Source: Tubulanus polymorphus
Taxonomy: Eukaryota > Nemertea > Palaeonemertea > Tubulaniformes > Tubulanidae
Direction: 5' to 3'
DNA: 64,000 nucleotides
Assembly: GCF_964204645.1 (NCBI RefSeq)
Contig: NC_134028.1
Span: 24,526,153 to 24,590,152 of the forward strand
This document shows, piece after piece, positions 33,470-53,626 of the stretch. The notes beneath the pieces are model-generated. The model was given only the letters and a program-made list of their open reading frames with translations. It was not told the DNA's origin and did not search any database. Within the stretch, counting starts at the first letter, position 1. Each line of letters opens with the position of its first letter. A program made the translations under genes and the position numbers.

Positions 33470-33980
33470 TTTGCTGGAACAAAACTAATGTCCGAAAGCG
33501 TCAGCTCTCCTTCGCCGGTCATGTGTCGAGGATGTCAGACAAAGAGTCGGTCAGGAAATTCTGCCCTCTACACGCCCTCATACGGAACACGAAAACCAGG
33601 ATGACGAGGCCTCACTGCCCCCACCTATCTACAAAGTGTGCTGAGTGATGTCAATGACGGGCATATCTGTGGGATTGCGCGGGATACAAGTGGAGCGGTT
33701 ATACTGGATTGTCACGCTACTAGCATTCATTGTGTCCTTGTGACCGCCCGGATGAGGGATGATTCTACTGTCACGCTCTTTGTTTCTGGTATTCTGAGTC
33801 GACTGAGGGATGATTCTACTGTCACGCTCTTTGATTTCTAGTTTGAGTGCTAGTTTTCATTGTGTCCTTGTGACAACCTCGGTCAGTGGATGAAGTCTCT
33901 TGTCGGCTTGTGAGTGCTAGTTTCATTGTGTCCTTGTGACAACCTCGGTCAGTGGATGAAGTCTCTTGTCACGCTTTTGA
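33470..33980 (+). mobile_element. 3' end of a non-LTR retrotransposon (LINE), broken
   Basis: The reading VRKRQLSFAGHVSRMSDKES matches the conserved segment near the reverse-transcriptase C-terminus of LINEs (R-QL-F-GH--RM). The continuation TPSYGTRKPG and then TYLQSVLSDV lies in a different frame and includes a stop, so the ORF is frameshifted. The tail contains short tandem duplications of GATGATTCTACTGTCACGCT and TCATTGTGTCCTTGTGACAA. It is 5'-truncated, as usual for LINE insertions. Confidence 0.75.
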
Positions 33981-33984
33981 GTGC

Positions 33985-34256
33985 TAGTTGAGATCTTGAA
34001 TCTCAACCCGGTCAAGCTGGTTGTACTGCGCTATTTGTGTTTCGTGCAATTTTTTAGGTGTGTCAGTTACTGACGTCACCCAGTACATCCTGCAGTTAGA
34101 TGGGGAATGTGAGGCGTTGTCATTCTGGTTTTCGCGTTCTGTGTGAGGGCGTGTAGAGGGCAGTATATTCCTGGCTGGCTCTTTGTCTGGTGTTCTCGGC
34201 ATGTGACCGACGACGGAGAGCTGAAAAGCTTTCGAACATTAGTTTTGTTCCGTACC
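33985..34256 (-). mobile_element. Second LINE 3' fragment, opposite orientation
   Basis: On the minus strand the sequence from AACAAAACTAATGTTCGAAA matches the plus-strand fragment at 33475, with the readings GHMPRTPDKEPARN and CPLHALTQNAKTRM in different frames. It is the same family, also frameshifted. The two fragments lie tail to tail. Confidence 0.7.
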
Positions 34257-34269
34257 AGGTTTTCATCGC

Positions 34270-37200
34270 TCTTCTCTTTTTTTTCATTCCAGGACTCCCA
34301 AGAAGTTGAAGAAGAAGAAGATGGTAGAAGGCGACTACAGAAGATGCCGAAAAAAGAATAGTGAACTCCGCAATCTTGAAAGTTAAGTTGATTCACATAT
34401 AAATTAGGATTAATGATGAAGAAATGTGTGACTACAAAATGTTTTTCTTTTACTCAATTTCAGCTTCGACGACACCCAAGAAGACAAAGAAGTACTTCGA
34501 TTTTGAAAAAAGATTAAGTAAAATCGACTGACGATCACACAACTATATCTGTACTTCGATTTCCAAAAAAAAATTAGACAAAATTATCTTCATCCTTGTA
34601 AACTTTCGGACTACTTATATGAAAAAACAGACCAAATATTGTAAAATTATCGAAAAAAAATGATGTAAATTCGACCGACGATCACACAACTATATCTGTA
34701 CTTCGATTCCCGCCTGTTTCGCTCCTGGCAGGTGTGTCACAATTGTAAGGGACACCAACTCAAAAGTCAAACGAGAGCTCATCAACTAAGTTCTGCCGAT
34801 TAGAGAACAGTGCACAGAAGGGAGCAATTTGGATGAAACTCAACCAACCAACTTAGGAGATCCTCCGATAATGAACCCAGCCATCATATTAGGTAATTTG
34901 ATATTTGATACGAACTTAGAACATTTTAACCGATACTGAACCCAGCAAACTTGAAATGTGAGTTGATTTTTGGTGAACCTTCGGTTTGCCTATGCAAATG
35001 GTCTGGAGAAGCAGTTTTCATTGAAAATGAATAGAGTACCGGTGTGTCAACAAGGCACAAACATTGGCTGTTGAACCAATAGTGTTGATTTTTGGTGTCA
35101 TGGTTTGGCTTATAATGAATTCTCGAGCCCACAAAAATTTCATAGTGATCAAGTTATTTTTAGGGGACTTATTCTTGAAAAACACGTAAAAACCCTGCTT
35201 TTTAGCACTAAGTAATGGTACGTTTTCATATATGAGAATTTGCATACTTGGAATTGAAATATATAAAAGTTCAATCCTTCGTAGAAGTGTTGCCGTTTTT
35301 TGTGCGACTCATCTTGATGTACTTTTCGACCTCAGGTCCTCACTTCATAAACCCCCTAAATTTTCTCGCTTCTATTTATCTGAGTTGACATCATTACCTG
35401 AGCTACATTGAATGTAATTGGCTGTTTGTTGGATATTCCGGAAATTCCGGGAACTTCTGATGTAATTGGGAAAGCCCATTGGGAAAACCCAATGTGGAAC
35501 CCAAAACAAAATGGCGAGCATTTCATTCGACTAGGTATCGTATGTTCGCTTATAATTTGTTCGGTGTTACGAATATAACCGAGTAGGCTATTCTAGGTAT
35601 ATTGTTTATGGAAATTATTATGATAAATTCTAAATGAAATATTTTGTCATTACAGGATATCTTCTTTTAATCATTGCAGCTAAATTTCAACTATAAGAAA
35701 AAAACCCAGCTTGAGATCGACTACTCGTCCAAAATCGACCAACTGGAACAGCGCACAGATGAGGCCAACTAACTAACCAACTAATAGGATAATCCCCGAT
35801 AACCAAGCAATCATAAAAGGTAACTTGATATACATGGAATTATTTCGATAAATTCTAAATGAAATATTTTTTCATTACAGGATATCTTCTTTTAATCATT
35901 GCAGCTAAATTTCAACTATAAGAAAAAACCCAGCTTGAGATCGACTACTCGTCTAAAATCGACCAACTGGAACAGGGCACAGATGAGGCCAACTAACTAA
36001 CCAACTAATAGGATAATCCACGATAACCAAGCAATCATTAAAGGTAACTTGATATACATGAAATTATTTCGATAAATTTGAAATGAAATATTTTGTCATT
36101 ACATGATATCTTCTTTTAATCATTGCAGCTAAATTTCAACTATAAGAAAAAACCCAGCTTTAGATCAACTACTCGTCCAAAATCGACCAACTGGAACAGC
36201 GCACAGATGAGGCCAACTAACTAACCAACTAATAGGATAATCGCCGATAACCAAGCAATCATAAAAGGTAACTTGATATACATGGAATTATTTCGATAAA
36301 TTCTAAATGAATTATTTTTTCATTACTGGATATCTTCTTTTAATCATTGCAGCTAAATTTCAACTATGGGAAAAAACCCAGCTTGAGATCAACTACTCGT
36401 CCAAAATCTACAAATTGGAACGGGGCACAGAAAAGACCAGAACTGAACCCAGCAATCTTTAAAGGTAAGTTGATATACATGAAATTACCTGTATATAGAA
36501 ATTTCAGTCCTCATATGAACATCATTTCATAAGTGGCTATCATCCAAATCTATTTACCGGTCCACATGGCTGCTTTAATCTTCACTAGTCTTAAACAGTG
36601 ATGAACTAGTCCTACTACTGCAATTAATTATTGGGGTTTAAATCAGCAATTGACGTCAATGAATTTTACTTTGTGAAAAACAGGGTGGCTTGTAATTTGA
36701 AATGACACGTAAATTATGATAAATCTGTCTGAAATGTTTTGCTTTCTTCAGTTTGTTTCAGGCAAACTACATCTCGGAAAAATTGGCCTGTAGAAGACAC
36801 TCACAAGTAGATGAATACTGATCGACCCATTTGCTGATGAAAACTGCAGAAGCCCAGATGAAAAGTTTAGGAACCAGCAACGGATTAATCACTCAATGAT
36901 GGATTCTTCTACAATCGGTGGTTGATTTCTATAAAACATTAAATGTCAGGAGCAGCAGAGACAATAGTGAATCTCATAAACACTGATTCACGATAAACAC
37001 TGTTTTAAAAGCAGCAAAGACTATAGTGTATCTTATTAGGAGCAGCATAGATAATAGTGCATGTTATAAACACTGAAATCCAGGAGCGGCGAAGACTATA
37101 GCGGACTTCTGTAGTAAAGTATTGATTTTTTTGCTTATCACCTTTTTCAAACCAGTCTGATGGATAATATAATGTTTTCGGAAACTATTTGATAATGTTC

Positions 37201-37480
37201 ATGCAATGTGAGAGTCTAATAAAAGCTGAGCTCCATTAATGCACGATTTTGGTCTTCGATCCTTGGTCGATAGATAAGACAAGTTAGGTTTGTCACTAGG
37301 GGTAAATGGTTGTGTTGAGTGCCTTGTTTGTAGGTCTGTTGAGTTAACCTAAACTGAGATATAGTTTCAACATGAATTGTGAGTTTAATCTTCCAACTTA
37401 CCTGGCTATTTGTCCGTGTAGATATCACATAGTTAGGAAACATAGAACATAACGTTAGACCAGTGTTGATGTTCAAATAT
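34270..37480 (+). ncRNA. Non-coding unit A with exon-like repeats
   Basis: This segment repeats an exon-like module: a polypyrimidine-CAG acceptor, 100-150 bp ending in CAATC...AAAG, and a GTAA donor. An early module has GATCACACAACTATATCTGT twice (34531, 34681). Four ~224-bp tandem copies span 35620-36480. The last is followed by GTAAGTTGATATACATG and then a terminal part with AGGAGCAGCAGAGACAATAG minisatellite (36945-37110). Frames shift between copies, so it is unlikely to code for protein. The 46.8-47.9 kb unit is a diverged paralogue. Transcription is inference. Confidence 0.35.
35620..36480 (+). repeat. ~224-bp tandem repeat, four copies
   Basis: Units contain GGATATCTTCTTTTAATCAT, TGCAGCTAAATTTCAACTAT and GAGGCCAACTAACTAACCAA, with the TATC landmark at about 35655, 35880, 36104 and 36328. 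Copies are highly similar. The fourth diverges after AATCTACAAATTGGAACGGG. Confidence 0.95.
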
Positions 37481-37559
37481 TAACTATTTGCTGAATTGTA
37501 GATGTACAAATTTGATGGCATTGATATTTTCGAAGGTAACCAATTTGAAAAATTTGAAA

Positions 37560-39560
37560 CGAATCGTAGATGAATTCAATATTTCTATGATCAAAAACTA
37601 TTTATACAGTATGTAATACAGGTCCCACTCCATAGATAGGACAATTTACTAATTAACCGATCGCTTAGAAATTAGCAATCATTCAATATCATATAATATT
37701 TGATGAGAAAATCTTCTAGTGTAGATATTTTAGGGCCCCATGTACATTAAGGCTGGCTTTACTTGTAAAGATATATATATATATCAATAAAACTTTTTCG
37801 TCGGTTAATAGATTTTTTTACAAATAGTATATTGATACATTTATAAACATTCAGGCACTTTACAGTATATATTATGTGCTGCTTTACCCATTGCATTAAT
37901 GAATTTCTCCGCGGAAAGATGTATGAAATAGTGTCTAGGGCTCTATCGAGATCTGGTGTAATATGGGGAAAACTATGGACTGCGGGTCTTTTAGAAACCG
38001 TACTTAGGTCTCAAGCGCTTTGACAAATCTAGAATGAAACAAAGCTTAAATTGATTCAAATCATTCCCCAGAGCCATACTCTGTGCCTTGTTTTGCGCTA
38101 TGATTATTGTTTAACTGACAATTATCATGTATATATATAGCTAGGACAAATTGCTCATTAACAAATGGCTTAGATATCCACAATTAAGATGAATTCAATA
38201 TTTCTATGATCAAAAATTATTTATACATAATACAGGTCCATAATATAAATTTCGTTAAACTGAAAATTTAAATATAGCTGATATATGTATGAGTACATCT
38301 GAATCAGTCTCATCGACTGATCAGTATTTATATCTCCAACTGCCGTACTTACGGTGACTGGTCATGCTCATGGTCAATATTTCCAAAATTTACCAAAACC
38401 TAACTGATTCAAATAATATCTAAAACCATACTGTGTGTCAAGTGACGCATAATAGATATTGTTTAACTGACAATTAGAATCTAAGATGAATTACTCATTA
38501 ACGTATTACTTAGATATCTACAATTAAGGTAAATTCAATTATAATATGAAAATATTTTTAATTCAGGTCCATGGACATTTAAAGCTAATACATGTGTATC
38601 TGAGCACATTTATTTATCTGTATCTAAAGTGAACCTATTATGTCTTCATACAGCTGTATTAGTTTTGATACAAATTGCCAAATTCAAATAACGCAGATTT
38701 ACTTCCGATCGAAGGGAGATAAAACAAATCTGTACGTGCACAAATACATTCCTGAATTTGGAAGGGGGAATATTTCAATTTCACTGTGTATGTCAGATTG
38801 AGAGCCTTATTTTGACAGGATATCCTAAACTTAGGTCTTATTCCTCTTGCTAATAGCTCTCTTTTACTAACCCCTCTCCTTCAATCTATATTCCAGCATC
38901 ATGACTCGCACCGCACCAGGGAGGTCCAGTCATAACAAGGTCTTTCGGTCCTTATACACAGTGTACTGTAAAAGGGAAGATTATATAGCATTCGGCTAAG
39001 GGAATTTCTAATTTACCACTAAAAATGTGCTTTTATCTTAATTTCTGATGAATTCAAATAGTGATGAATTCAACTGACAATTAAAATATAGCTAGTATGA
39101 TTACTAATTAACGGATTGCTTTAGATATCTAGAAGATTAATTAAAATCAATTCAATATAATGAATATAAGTGAAAATTATTTAAAAAATAGCGCAGTGGA
39201 TGAGACGACTGTATCGTGCGATGTCGTCTGCGTCTTACTGGGCCACATGTGTGTGGGATCTGTTGAATCAGTTAGGTTTTGGGGAATTCTGGATCAAACT
39301 AGGTATCAAAAGCTCTGATGCAAAATTAGCTGTTTGAAATAGTGATCAATCCAAATTTGTACCGGATCTTAAATTCTTCTAGTGTAGAAAATTCAATAAT
39401 TTAAATTATAGAGGACATTAGTTGACTGATTATAGGTATCTACGATGATGATTAATTCAGTATCTTCATCTCAAAAGTGCTCAATACTCAACCATAGAGG
39501 TTGATAAGACAATTGTATAATTTAATATTGGTTGATCAAAAGAATACAGGAAGTGTAACT
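37560..39560 (+). repeat. Degenerate long-period repeats
   Basis: Phrases TTTAACTGACAATTA, TAATTAACGGATTGCTTAGA and AATTCAATATTTCTATGATC followed by ACAGGTCCA recur, diverged, near 37560-37720, 38110-38240, 38460-38580, 39065-39180 and 39400-39540. It appears to be an old tandem amplification of a 350-600-bp unit, AT-rich and non-coding. Confidence 0.55.
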
Positions 39561-39679
39561 CTGGCTCTTGTGCGAAGGATTTATTGAATCTTAAAAAAGA
39601 CTTTGCAGAATTCTGGATTTATCAAGGTGTGGGAATGATTTAAAGTTTCTTATGTCTAAATCTTGATGAATTGAAATAG

Positions 39680-46760
<7,081 letters not shown>

Positions 46761-46799
46761 CAATCAGTCGCGTGCTGGTTAGACTGGTTGGAAGATTGT

Positions 46800-47900
46800 T
46801 TGAATGAACTGGAACCGAATTTCCAATTATGTGCTTGGATTTAAAGAAAATAAATTCTGTAAACTCGACCGCCGATCACACAACTATATCTATCATAGAA
46901 GGTACAACTTGAATTTAACTCATCAACTACCACGGAAGAGTCCAACGAATTTAACTCATGAACCAACTAAGACAATCCTAGCGGATACTCAGCAATCTTG
47001 AAAGGTAAGTTGATTCACATGGAAATTATTATGATTAATGTTATATGAAATATTGTGTGAATACAGGATATTTTCTTTAACTCTTTTCAGCTGAATCACA
47101 TCTATGAGAAAAAGCCCATACTAAGATCAACTAACCATCTAGAATCTACTGATTAAAACAGTCAGCAGAATGAATCCAACTTGAATTTAACTGCTGAAGT
47201 CCAGATGAGAAATTCAGCCAGCATCGGTTGATCGCTCAATGATGGATTTCAGCCTACAATTGGTGGAGCTGAGACATTGCGTGTGTTATTACAATCATTC
47301 AGGAGCAGCGGAGACATTGCGTGTGTTATTACAATTATTCAGGAGCAGCAGAGACATTGCGTATCTTATAAACACTTATTCAGGAGCAGCAGAGACAATG
47401 CGTATCTTATAAACACTTATTCAGGAGCAGCAGAGACAATGCGTGTCTTATAAACCCTTATTCAGGAGCAGCAACAACAGTAGAATATGTGAAGTATTGA
47501 TTTATTTTACGTATCACCTTTTTACAAATCAGTCTGATGTGTAACATGAGTTTATAAAATTCACTGTCTATTTGAAGGGGCGGAATAAACTAAAGAAATA
47601 GTTGATTAGTTGTTGAAATGTTGATTAATTAGGTAATTTGTGCTCTGGGCCTGAGAAGGAACTATTCATATTTGAATATTTCAATAAAATGGCATCCTCC
47701 TGATTCTTTATATTGATTAGGCAAACTGTTTAGATTTGTTTAACAGATGAGTCATTTAAGTCCTTAAAGTTCCTTCTTGGAGTCTCATAGAATTTACGCT
47801 CTATTAATTCATGGTATTAATCGCGTTCAGCGTCTCAGTTTGACTCGTAGGTCGGTTGAAATACACCTAAATTGAGATATAATATCGACAGGATAGTTCA
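46800..47900 (+). ncRNA. Non-coding unit B, paralogue of unit A
   Basis: GATCACACAACTATATCTAT, CAGCAATCTTGAAAG|GTAAG, the acceptor TTTAACTCTTTTCAG at 47090, CTCAATGATGGATTTC, a 41-bp minisatellite and TCACCTTTTT follow in the same order as in unit A. The exon-like block at about 46860-47004 has a consensus donor GTAAGT and the next begins at 47091. Paralogy with 34.3-37.5 kb is clear; expression is not shown. Confidence 0.35.
47255..47480 (+). repeat. ~41-bp minisatellite in unit B
   Basis: Five copies of ATTCAGGAGCAGCAGAGACA followed by ATTGCGTATCTTATAAACAC. The equivalent position in unit A (36945-37110) has diverged copies. Confidence 0.9.
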
Positions 47901-48334
47901 GATAATCTTCATACTTTAGTTAAACATAGCTTTGCATAATTTGTAATAATGACATAGTTCATAGAATGAACTACTCTCTTAGTCTTTATTCGATTATTTA
48001 TATTAGAAATAATGATTCATTTTATATTTCCTGTGAGTGTAAATGATTTGCATAGCCTAAATGTTCAAAAGGGAGAGCGTAGTCAGTTAAACAGTTGCAA
48101 CTTTTAAACGCAATAAAGGATGTTGGAAGTTATTAGTTTGAACTCCTGAACTTGATTTTGATCGTTTTAATTTTGTTTGTAGCTGTTTTAACATCTTTCA
48201 TTGTCATCCATATCATAAGGTTGAGTGGCTTTCATAATAATCGGGGTGTTTTATAATAAACTATTATTTAGGTGCAGCAGTGAATTTGTAGCACTTTTTT
48301 TTTTAAGTGAGCCCATAATTTCCCCGATAAAAAA

Positions 48335-50140
48335 TTCCTGATGATGTAGATTGTAATTAATAGTACAAAATGCATAGAACATAATTAAGAAAAATACATA
48401 AAAAAACAATTAATAAAAAAATACATAAAAAAAAAACAAATTAAATTATAAGTAATAAAAATAAACAAAACCAACAAACAATTAGTAAATACTCTATGCA
48501 GGGCCTTCATCATCAGGCATTTTTTCAAATCAACTTAATCCAATTATTAAAGGTTCTTCTTTCATAGAACAACCTTCTCCGTGTTTCCCAACCTTTTGAG
48601 ATCCTTTCTGTTGTTGTTTTAAGCATTCTATCGGCTCAGTAATAAACAAAACAAATAACCATAAACCTTAACTAAATCAAACACACTAAAAATATCTGTT
48701 TCGATAGAATGCTTCAAATAACTGATGAAAGATCATGCGTCCATTTACCTATATGTCACACCCTATCACTGCTGTAACTGTTAATTGTTTTAGGGATAAT
48801 ATCTGGGGGATACATTTTACTCTTTTTTAGAAAGAATGTTAAACAGCTATAAACGTGATTAGTTATCGATAGTAAGATTATTGTCATTTTTTCCCTGAAA
48901 TAACGTTGTATTAAATGAGCGAACTGATAATGTTTGAAAATCTCAGGCAAAGTAAGAAAAACTCTAGTTATCTTGTAAAACTCTAGTTATCTTGGAAAAT
49001 AATTTTAATGAAAATGAAAAGAAAGATTGATTAGCTAATCTCAAGCTCTCCAGAGTCAATCTTTAGGTTTTATCTCTGATTCTAATGCTTTTATGTTGAA
49101 TTGTTTTTTTTTCAAATACAGTTCACCCATTGGTTAACGAAGAACTGATAATTCCTCGATGGAAAGCAAAGTTTGCAAAATTTCAGTTTTCTTATAAAAA
49201 TGATGTTAATGAAATGAAATTAGAGATTGATTATTTGAATGAATTTGTGGTTTTATGTCCAGTTTTAATGTTTATATGCTGGAGATATGTTTTGCATTTT
49301 TTTGTATAAACAGAAATCTTTCTTACATTGTCATTTGCTAGTTGATATGATAGAAGCTTCATATTTCATGAAATAATCAAGTTTCACTTATGCCCGGTGA
49401 CATCATGAAATGTCAAATTAATAGTCTTAGACATTCAGACTAGTCCCTATTGTCGGTGTTTTATGGATCAAAGTTTACAATTCTTTGTGTAATTTTGTTA
49501 TTTTCTTATTGATTCAAATTGTATGAATCAGTGGCAGTGGAAATTTGAATAAAAACCTTGAAATACCTTGCATGATATGTGATATTAAAAGCTAGTAATT
49601 TTATTATTGAATAATCTAAGTCATTATTATAAGGCTAAAAATGATACCTTGTTTTTCCTGATCGATCGGGTCATTTCATTAATCAATGAAATTTGTAATC
49701 AGTTAATTTCTACCTGCCGGGTCTGTTATGGTTAGCTTGATCATGATTTTAAAGTAATATCTTGGCAGATAGGTGGCCGGCCGGGTCAAATTTTAAACAG
49801 TAAAAATGTAAATCAGATTGATTCATTAAATTTTACGCTTTCCAGAGTATTTGGCCAGGTTTATCTCTGGTTTTAGTGCGGGGAGCCATGGACTCCAGAG
49901 AGTCCATGGTTGTCGGCCATAGACGTTTCTGTTTTAGAGTCTATGGTTGGACCACGGATGTATAAACTCTAGTTTATATTTTATACGTCCATGGTTGGAC
50001 TGTTTTTGAAATACAGTCCACGTGTTTGAGGAGCTTACGTTATAATTCCTCGAGCACAAACCTGGCATTTTGTATAATTGTTGTACACTGTATGAGAATA
50101 AATGTGATTGAAATTCTTTATCTGTTTAGCTACTCTGAAC
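48335..50140 (+). repeat. Segmental duplicate X, copy 1
   Basis: This sequence recurs at 52170-52698 (first part only) and 55208-56390 (whole, with about 540 bp missing around 49100-49640). It includes the inverted pair AAGCATTCTATCG / CGATAGAATGCTT (48620-48714), a CCATGGACTC...GAGTCCATGG palindrome and an AATAAA at 50097. No protein is recognised. It may be an untranslated gene or transposon remnant. Confidence 0.85.
49887..49912. repeat. CCATGGACTC inverted repeat
   Basis: CCATGGACTC and GAGTCCATGG are separated by a few bases here; in the paralogue at 56140-56161 the arms are 2 bases apart. Nearby imperfect echoes (GAGTCTATGGTTG, ACGTCCATGGTTG) suggest local amplification. Confidence 0.8.
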
Positions 50141-50700
50141 TTTGTTAGTTCACCAGTGAGTGGTTTTTTGTTATCTTGCAATCCACCTCTTTTTTCAACT
50201 CAATATTCCCACCAACATTGTGCGAGGATGTCCGGAAAACATGACAATCGAATATTGGCAATACAGCTTACCACTTCAACCCGGACACACTAACACTTGT
50301 TGACCGGTTAGAAGCGAGTGTTGAGCTGCCGAAGAGTAATTACGAAATTAGCAATCTTTTTGATTGTCACTATAGCCATCAGGGGCGGATCCAGACCGTA
50401 TTGCCCAATGCATTGTTTGTACGGTCTAAAATTTAAGTGCCCTTCGGCAATATTTTGTGACGGCATATATATTTCACCACCCGCTAATTTAATATTTCCA
50501 CTGATGATCGGTTTGATTTTTATAAAAAGAAGCAGAGTCCTGAATAGTTAACTTTGCTTTTTAAAAGTGGCACCCAGTATCCTTCTTTTGGTGTTAACAT
50601 TACATGATTAATTACATGAGATTTGTTTCTCTTGTAAAAATCATTGTTTTTATCTTCTTCATGCTTTCGGTAAATGTAGCCGATGACCTCCTGATCGTCT
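50141..50700. other. Intergenic between duplicate X and the tRNA-like satellite
   Basis: No gene or repeat recognised; several short open frames look random. Confidence 0.45.
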
Positions 50701-50856
50701 CTAAGGTTCGAACCCAGTAATTACTGATACTGGTTCAGAGTGGTCCTGATGCTGAATAGAGGGTGCACAGGGGTATCCCGGGTTCAAACCCAGTAATTAC
50801 TGATACTGTTTGAGAGTGGGCCTGATGCCGAATAGAGAATGCACGGGGGTGTCCCG

Positions 50857-51034
50857 ACCGTACAGTGCTGCCGCTATGCTCATCGTTAGCGGGATTGTCA
50901 TACACTAACTAAAGTCAACTCTGGCAATCGACGTGCAGTCCAGTTATACTCCGTGACCTTAGCGTGCCAGAGTTGACTAACGTTAGTGTATAAAAATCCC
51001 GCTAACGATCAGCATAGAGGCAGCACCGTACGGT
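50857..51034. mobile_element. 178-bp foldback element, copy 1
   Basis: Ends ACCGTACAGTGCTGCC and GGCAGCACCGTACGGT are inverted repeats, and the inner arms (CTAACTAAAGTCAACTCTGG / CCAGAGTTGACTAACGTTAG; GTTAGCGGGATTTT / AAAATCCCGCTAAC) pair almost to a ~40-bp loop. It resembles a MITE or foldback transposon without coding capacity. Confidence 0.85.
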
Positions 51035-51342
51035 AAAATGTTGATATCTTAACAAAAGTAATTACTGATAACTGATTGAGAGCGGTACTGATGCTGAATA
51101 GAGGATGTACGGGGATGTCCCGAGTTCAAACCCATCAATTACTGTGATTCAGAGTGGTCCTGATGGTGAAGGATGAACAGGGGTATCCCGGGTTCGAATC
51201 CAGTAATTTTTGATGCCGATTCAGAGTGGTCCTAATGCTGAATAGAGGATGTACAGGAGTGTCCCGGGTTCAAACCCAGTAATTACTGATACTGATTCAG
51301 AGTTGTCCAGATGCTGAATAAAGGATGTACAGGGGTGTCCCG

Positions 51343-51518
51343 ACCGTACAGTGCTGCCGCTATGCTCATCGTTAGCGGGATTTTTATACACTAACTAAAG
51401 TCAACTCTGGCAATCGACGTGCTGTCCAGTTACTCTGTGACCTTAGCTTGCCAGAGTTGACTAACGTTAGTGTATAAAAATCCCGCCAACGATTAGCATA
51501 GAGGCAGCACCGTACGGT
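51343..51518. mobile_element. Foldback element, copy 2
   Basis: Same structure as copy 1. It lacks the TA in the loop (CAGTTACTCTGTGACC instead of CAGTTATACTCCGTGACC), as do copies 3 and 5. Confidence 0.85.
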
Positions 51519-51827
51519 AAAATGCTGATATCTTAACAAAAGTAATTACTGATTACTGATTCAGAGCGGTACTGATGCTGAATAGAGGATGAACAGGGAT
51601 GTCCCGGGTTCAAACCCATCAATTACTGTGATTCAGAGTGGTCCTGATGGATAAAGGATGAACAGGGGTATCCCGGGTTCGAATCCAGTAATTATTGATG
51701 CCGATTCAGAGTGGTCCTAATGCTGAATAGAGGATGTACAGGAGTGTCCCGGGTTCAAACCCAGTAATTACTGATACTGATTCAGAGTTGTCCTGATGCT
51801 GAATAAAGGATGTACAGGGGTGTCCCG

Positions 51828-52003
51828 ACCGTACAGTGCTGCCGCTATGCTCATCGTTAGCGGGATTTTTATACACTAACTAAAGTCAACTCTGGCAATC
51901 GACGTGCTGTCCAGTTACTCTGTGACCTTAGCTTGCCAGAGTTGACTAACGTTAGTGTATAAAAATCCCGCCAACGATTAGCATAGAGGCAGCACCGTAC
52001 GGT
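51828..52003. mobile_element. Foldback element, copy 3
   Basis: Practically identical to copy 2, 485 bp downstream, including the CCAACGATTAGC variant in the right arm; it was amplified as part of a larger unit. Confidence 0.85.
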
Positions 52004-52169
52004 AAAATGCTGATATCTTAACAAAAGTAATTACTGATAACTGATTCAGAGCGGTACTGATGCTGAATAGAGGATGTACGGGGATGTCCCGGGTTCAAAC
52101 CCAGTAATTACTGATACTGAATGAGAGTGGTCTCGATGCTGAATAGAGGATGTACAGGGATGTCCCGAC

Positions 52170-52698
52170 CAATTCCTGATGTTGTAGATTGTAATAAATA
52201 GTACAAAATACATAGAACATAATTAAGAAAAATACATTAAAAAAATCAATTAATAAAAAAATACATAACAAAAAAATAAAGTAATAAAAATAAAAAAAAC
52301 CAACAAACAATTAGTAAATACTTTATATAGGGCCTTCATCATCAGGCATTTTTTCTAATCAACTTAATCCAATTATTAAAGGTTCTTCTTTCATAGAACA
52401 ACCTTCTCCGTGTTTCCCAACCACTTGAGATCCTTTCTGTTGTTGTTTTAAGCATTCTATCGGCTCAGTAATAAACAAAACAAATAACCATAAACCTTAA
52501 CTTAATCAAACACACTAAAAAATATCTGTTTCGATAGAATGCTTCAAATAACTGATGAAAGATCATGCGTCCATTTACCTATATATCACACCCTATCACT
52601 GATGTAACTGTTAATTGTTTTAGGGCTAATATCTGGGAGATACATTTTACTCTTTTTTAGAAAGAATGTTAAACAGCTATAAACGTGATTAGTTATCG
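52170..52698 (+). repeat. Segmental duplicate X, copy 2, truncated
   Basis: Matches 55208-55737 essentially exactly and 48335-48870 closely, then stops at AGTTATCGAT, where foldback copy 4 begins without its left end. The junction marks a ~3.04-kb tandem duplication. Confidence 0.9.
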
Positions 52699-52833
52699 AT
52701 ACACTAACTAAAGTCAACTCTGGCAATCGACGTGCAGTCCAGTTATACTCCGTGACCTTAGCTTGCCAGAGTTGACTAACGTTAGTGTATAAAAATCCCG
52801 CTAACGATCAGCATAGAGGCAGCACCGTACGGT
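52699..52833. mobile_element. Foldback element, copy 4, left end missing
   Basis: Begins at ACACTAACTAAAGTCAACTC, so it lacks the outer ~40 bp of the left arm, then is complete to CACCGTACGGT. It is fused directly to the truncated duplicate X. Confidence 0.85.
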
Positions 52834-53141
52834 AAAATGTTGATATCTTAACAAAAGTAATTACTGATAACTGATTGAGAGCGGTACTGATGCTGAATAG
52901 AGGATGTACGGGGATGTCCCGGGTTCAAACCCATCAATTACTGTGATTCAGAGTGGTCCTGATGGTGAAAGATGAACAGGGGTATCCCGGGTTCGAATCC
53001 AGTAATTTTTGATGCCGATTCAGAGTGGTCCTAATGCTGAATAGAGGATGTACAGGAGTGTCCCGGGTTCAAACCCAGTAATTACTGATACTGATTCAGA
53101 GTTGTCCTGATGCTGAATAAAGGATGTACAGGGGTGTCCCG

Positions 53142-53317
53142 ACCGTACAGTGCTGCCGCTATGCTCATCGTTAGCGGGATTTTTATACACTAACTAAAGT
53201 CAACTCTGGCAATCGACGTGCTGTCCAGTTACTCTGTGACCTTAGCTTGCCAGAGTTGACTAACGTTAGTGTATAAAAATCCCGCCAACGATTAGCATAG
53301 AGGCAGCACCGTACGGT
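53142..53317. mobile_element. Foldback element, copy 5
   Basis: Same as copy 2, including the CCAACGATTAGC right arm. Confidence 0.85.
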
Positions 53318-53626
53318 AAAATGCTGATATCTTAACAAAAGTAATTACTGATTACTGATTCAGAGCGGTACTGATGCTGAATAGAGGATGAACAGGGATG
53401 TCCCGGGTTCAAACCCATCAATTACTGTGATTCAGAGTGGTCCTGATGGATAAAGGATGAACAGGGGTATCCCGGGTTCGAATCCAGTAATTATTGATGC
53501 CGATTCAGAGTGGTCCTAATGCTGAATAGAGGATGTACAGGAGTGTCCCGGGTTCAAACCCAGTAATTACTGATACTGATTCAGAGTTGTCCTGATGCTG
53601 AATAAAGGATGTACAGGGGTGTCTTG

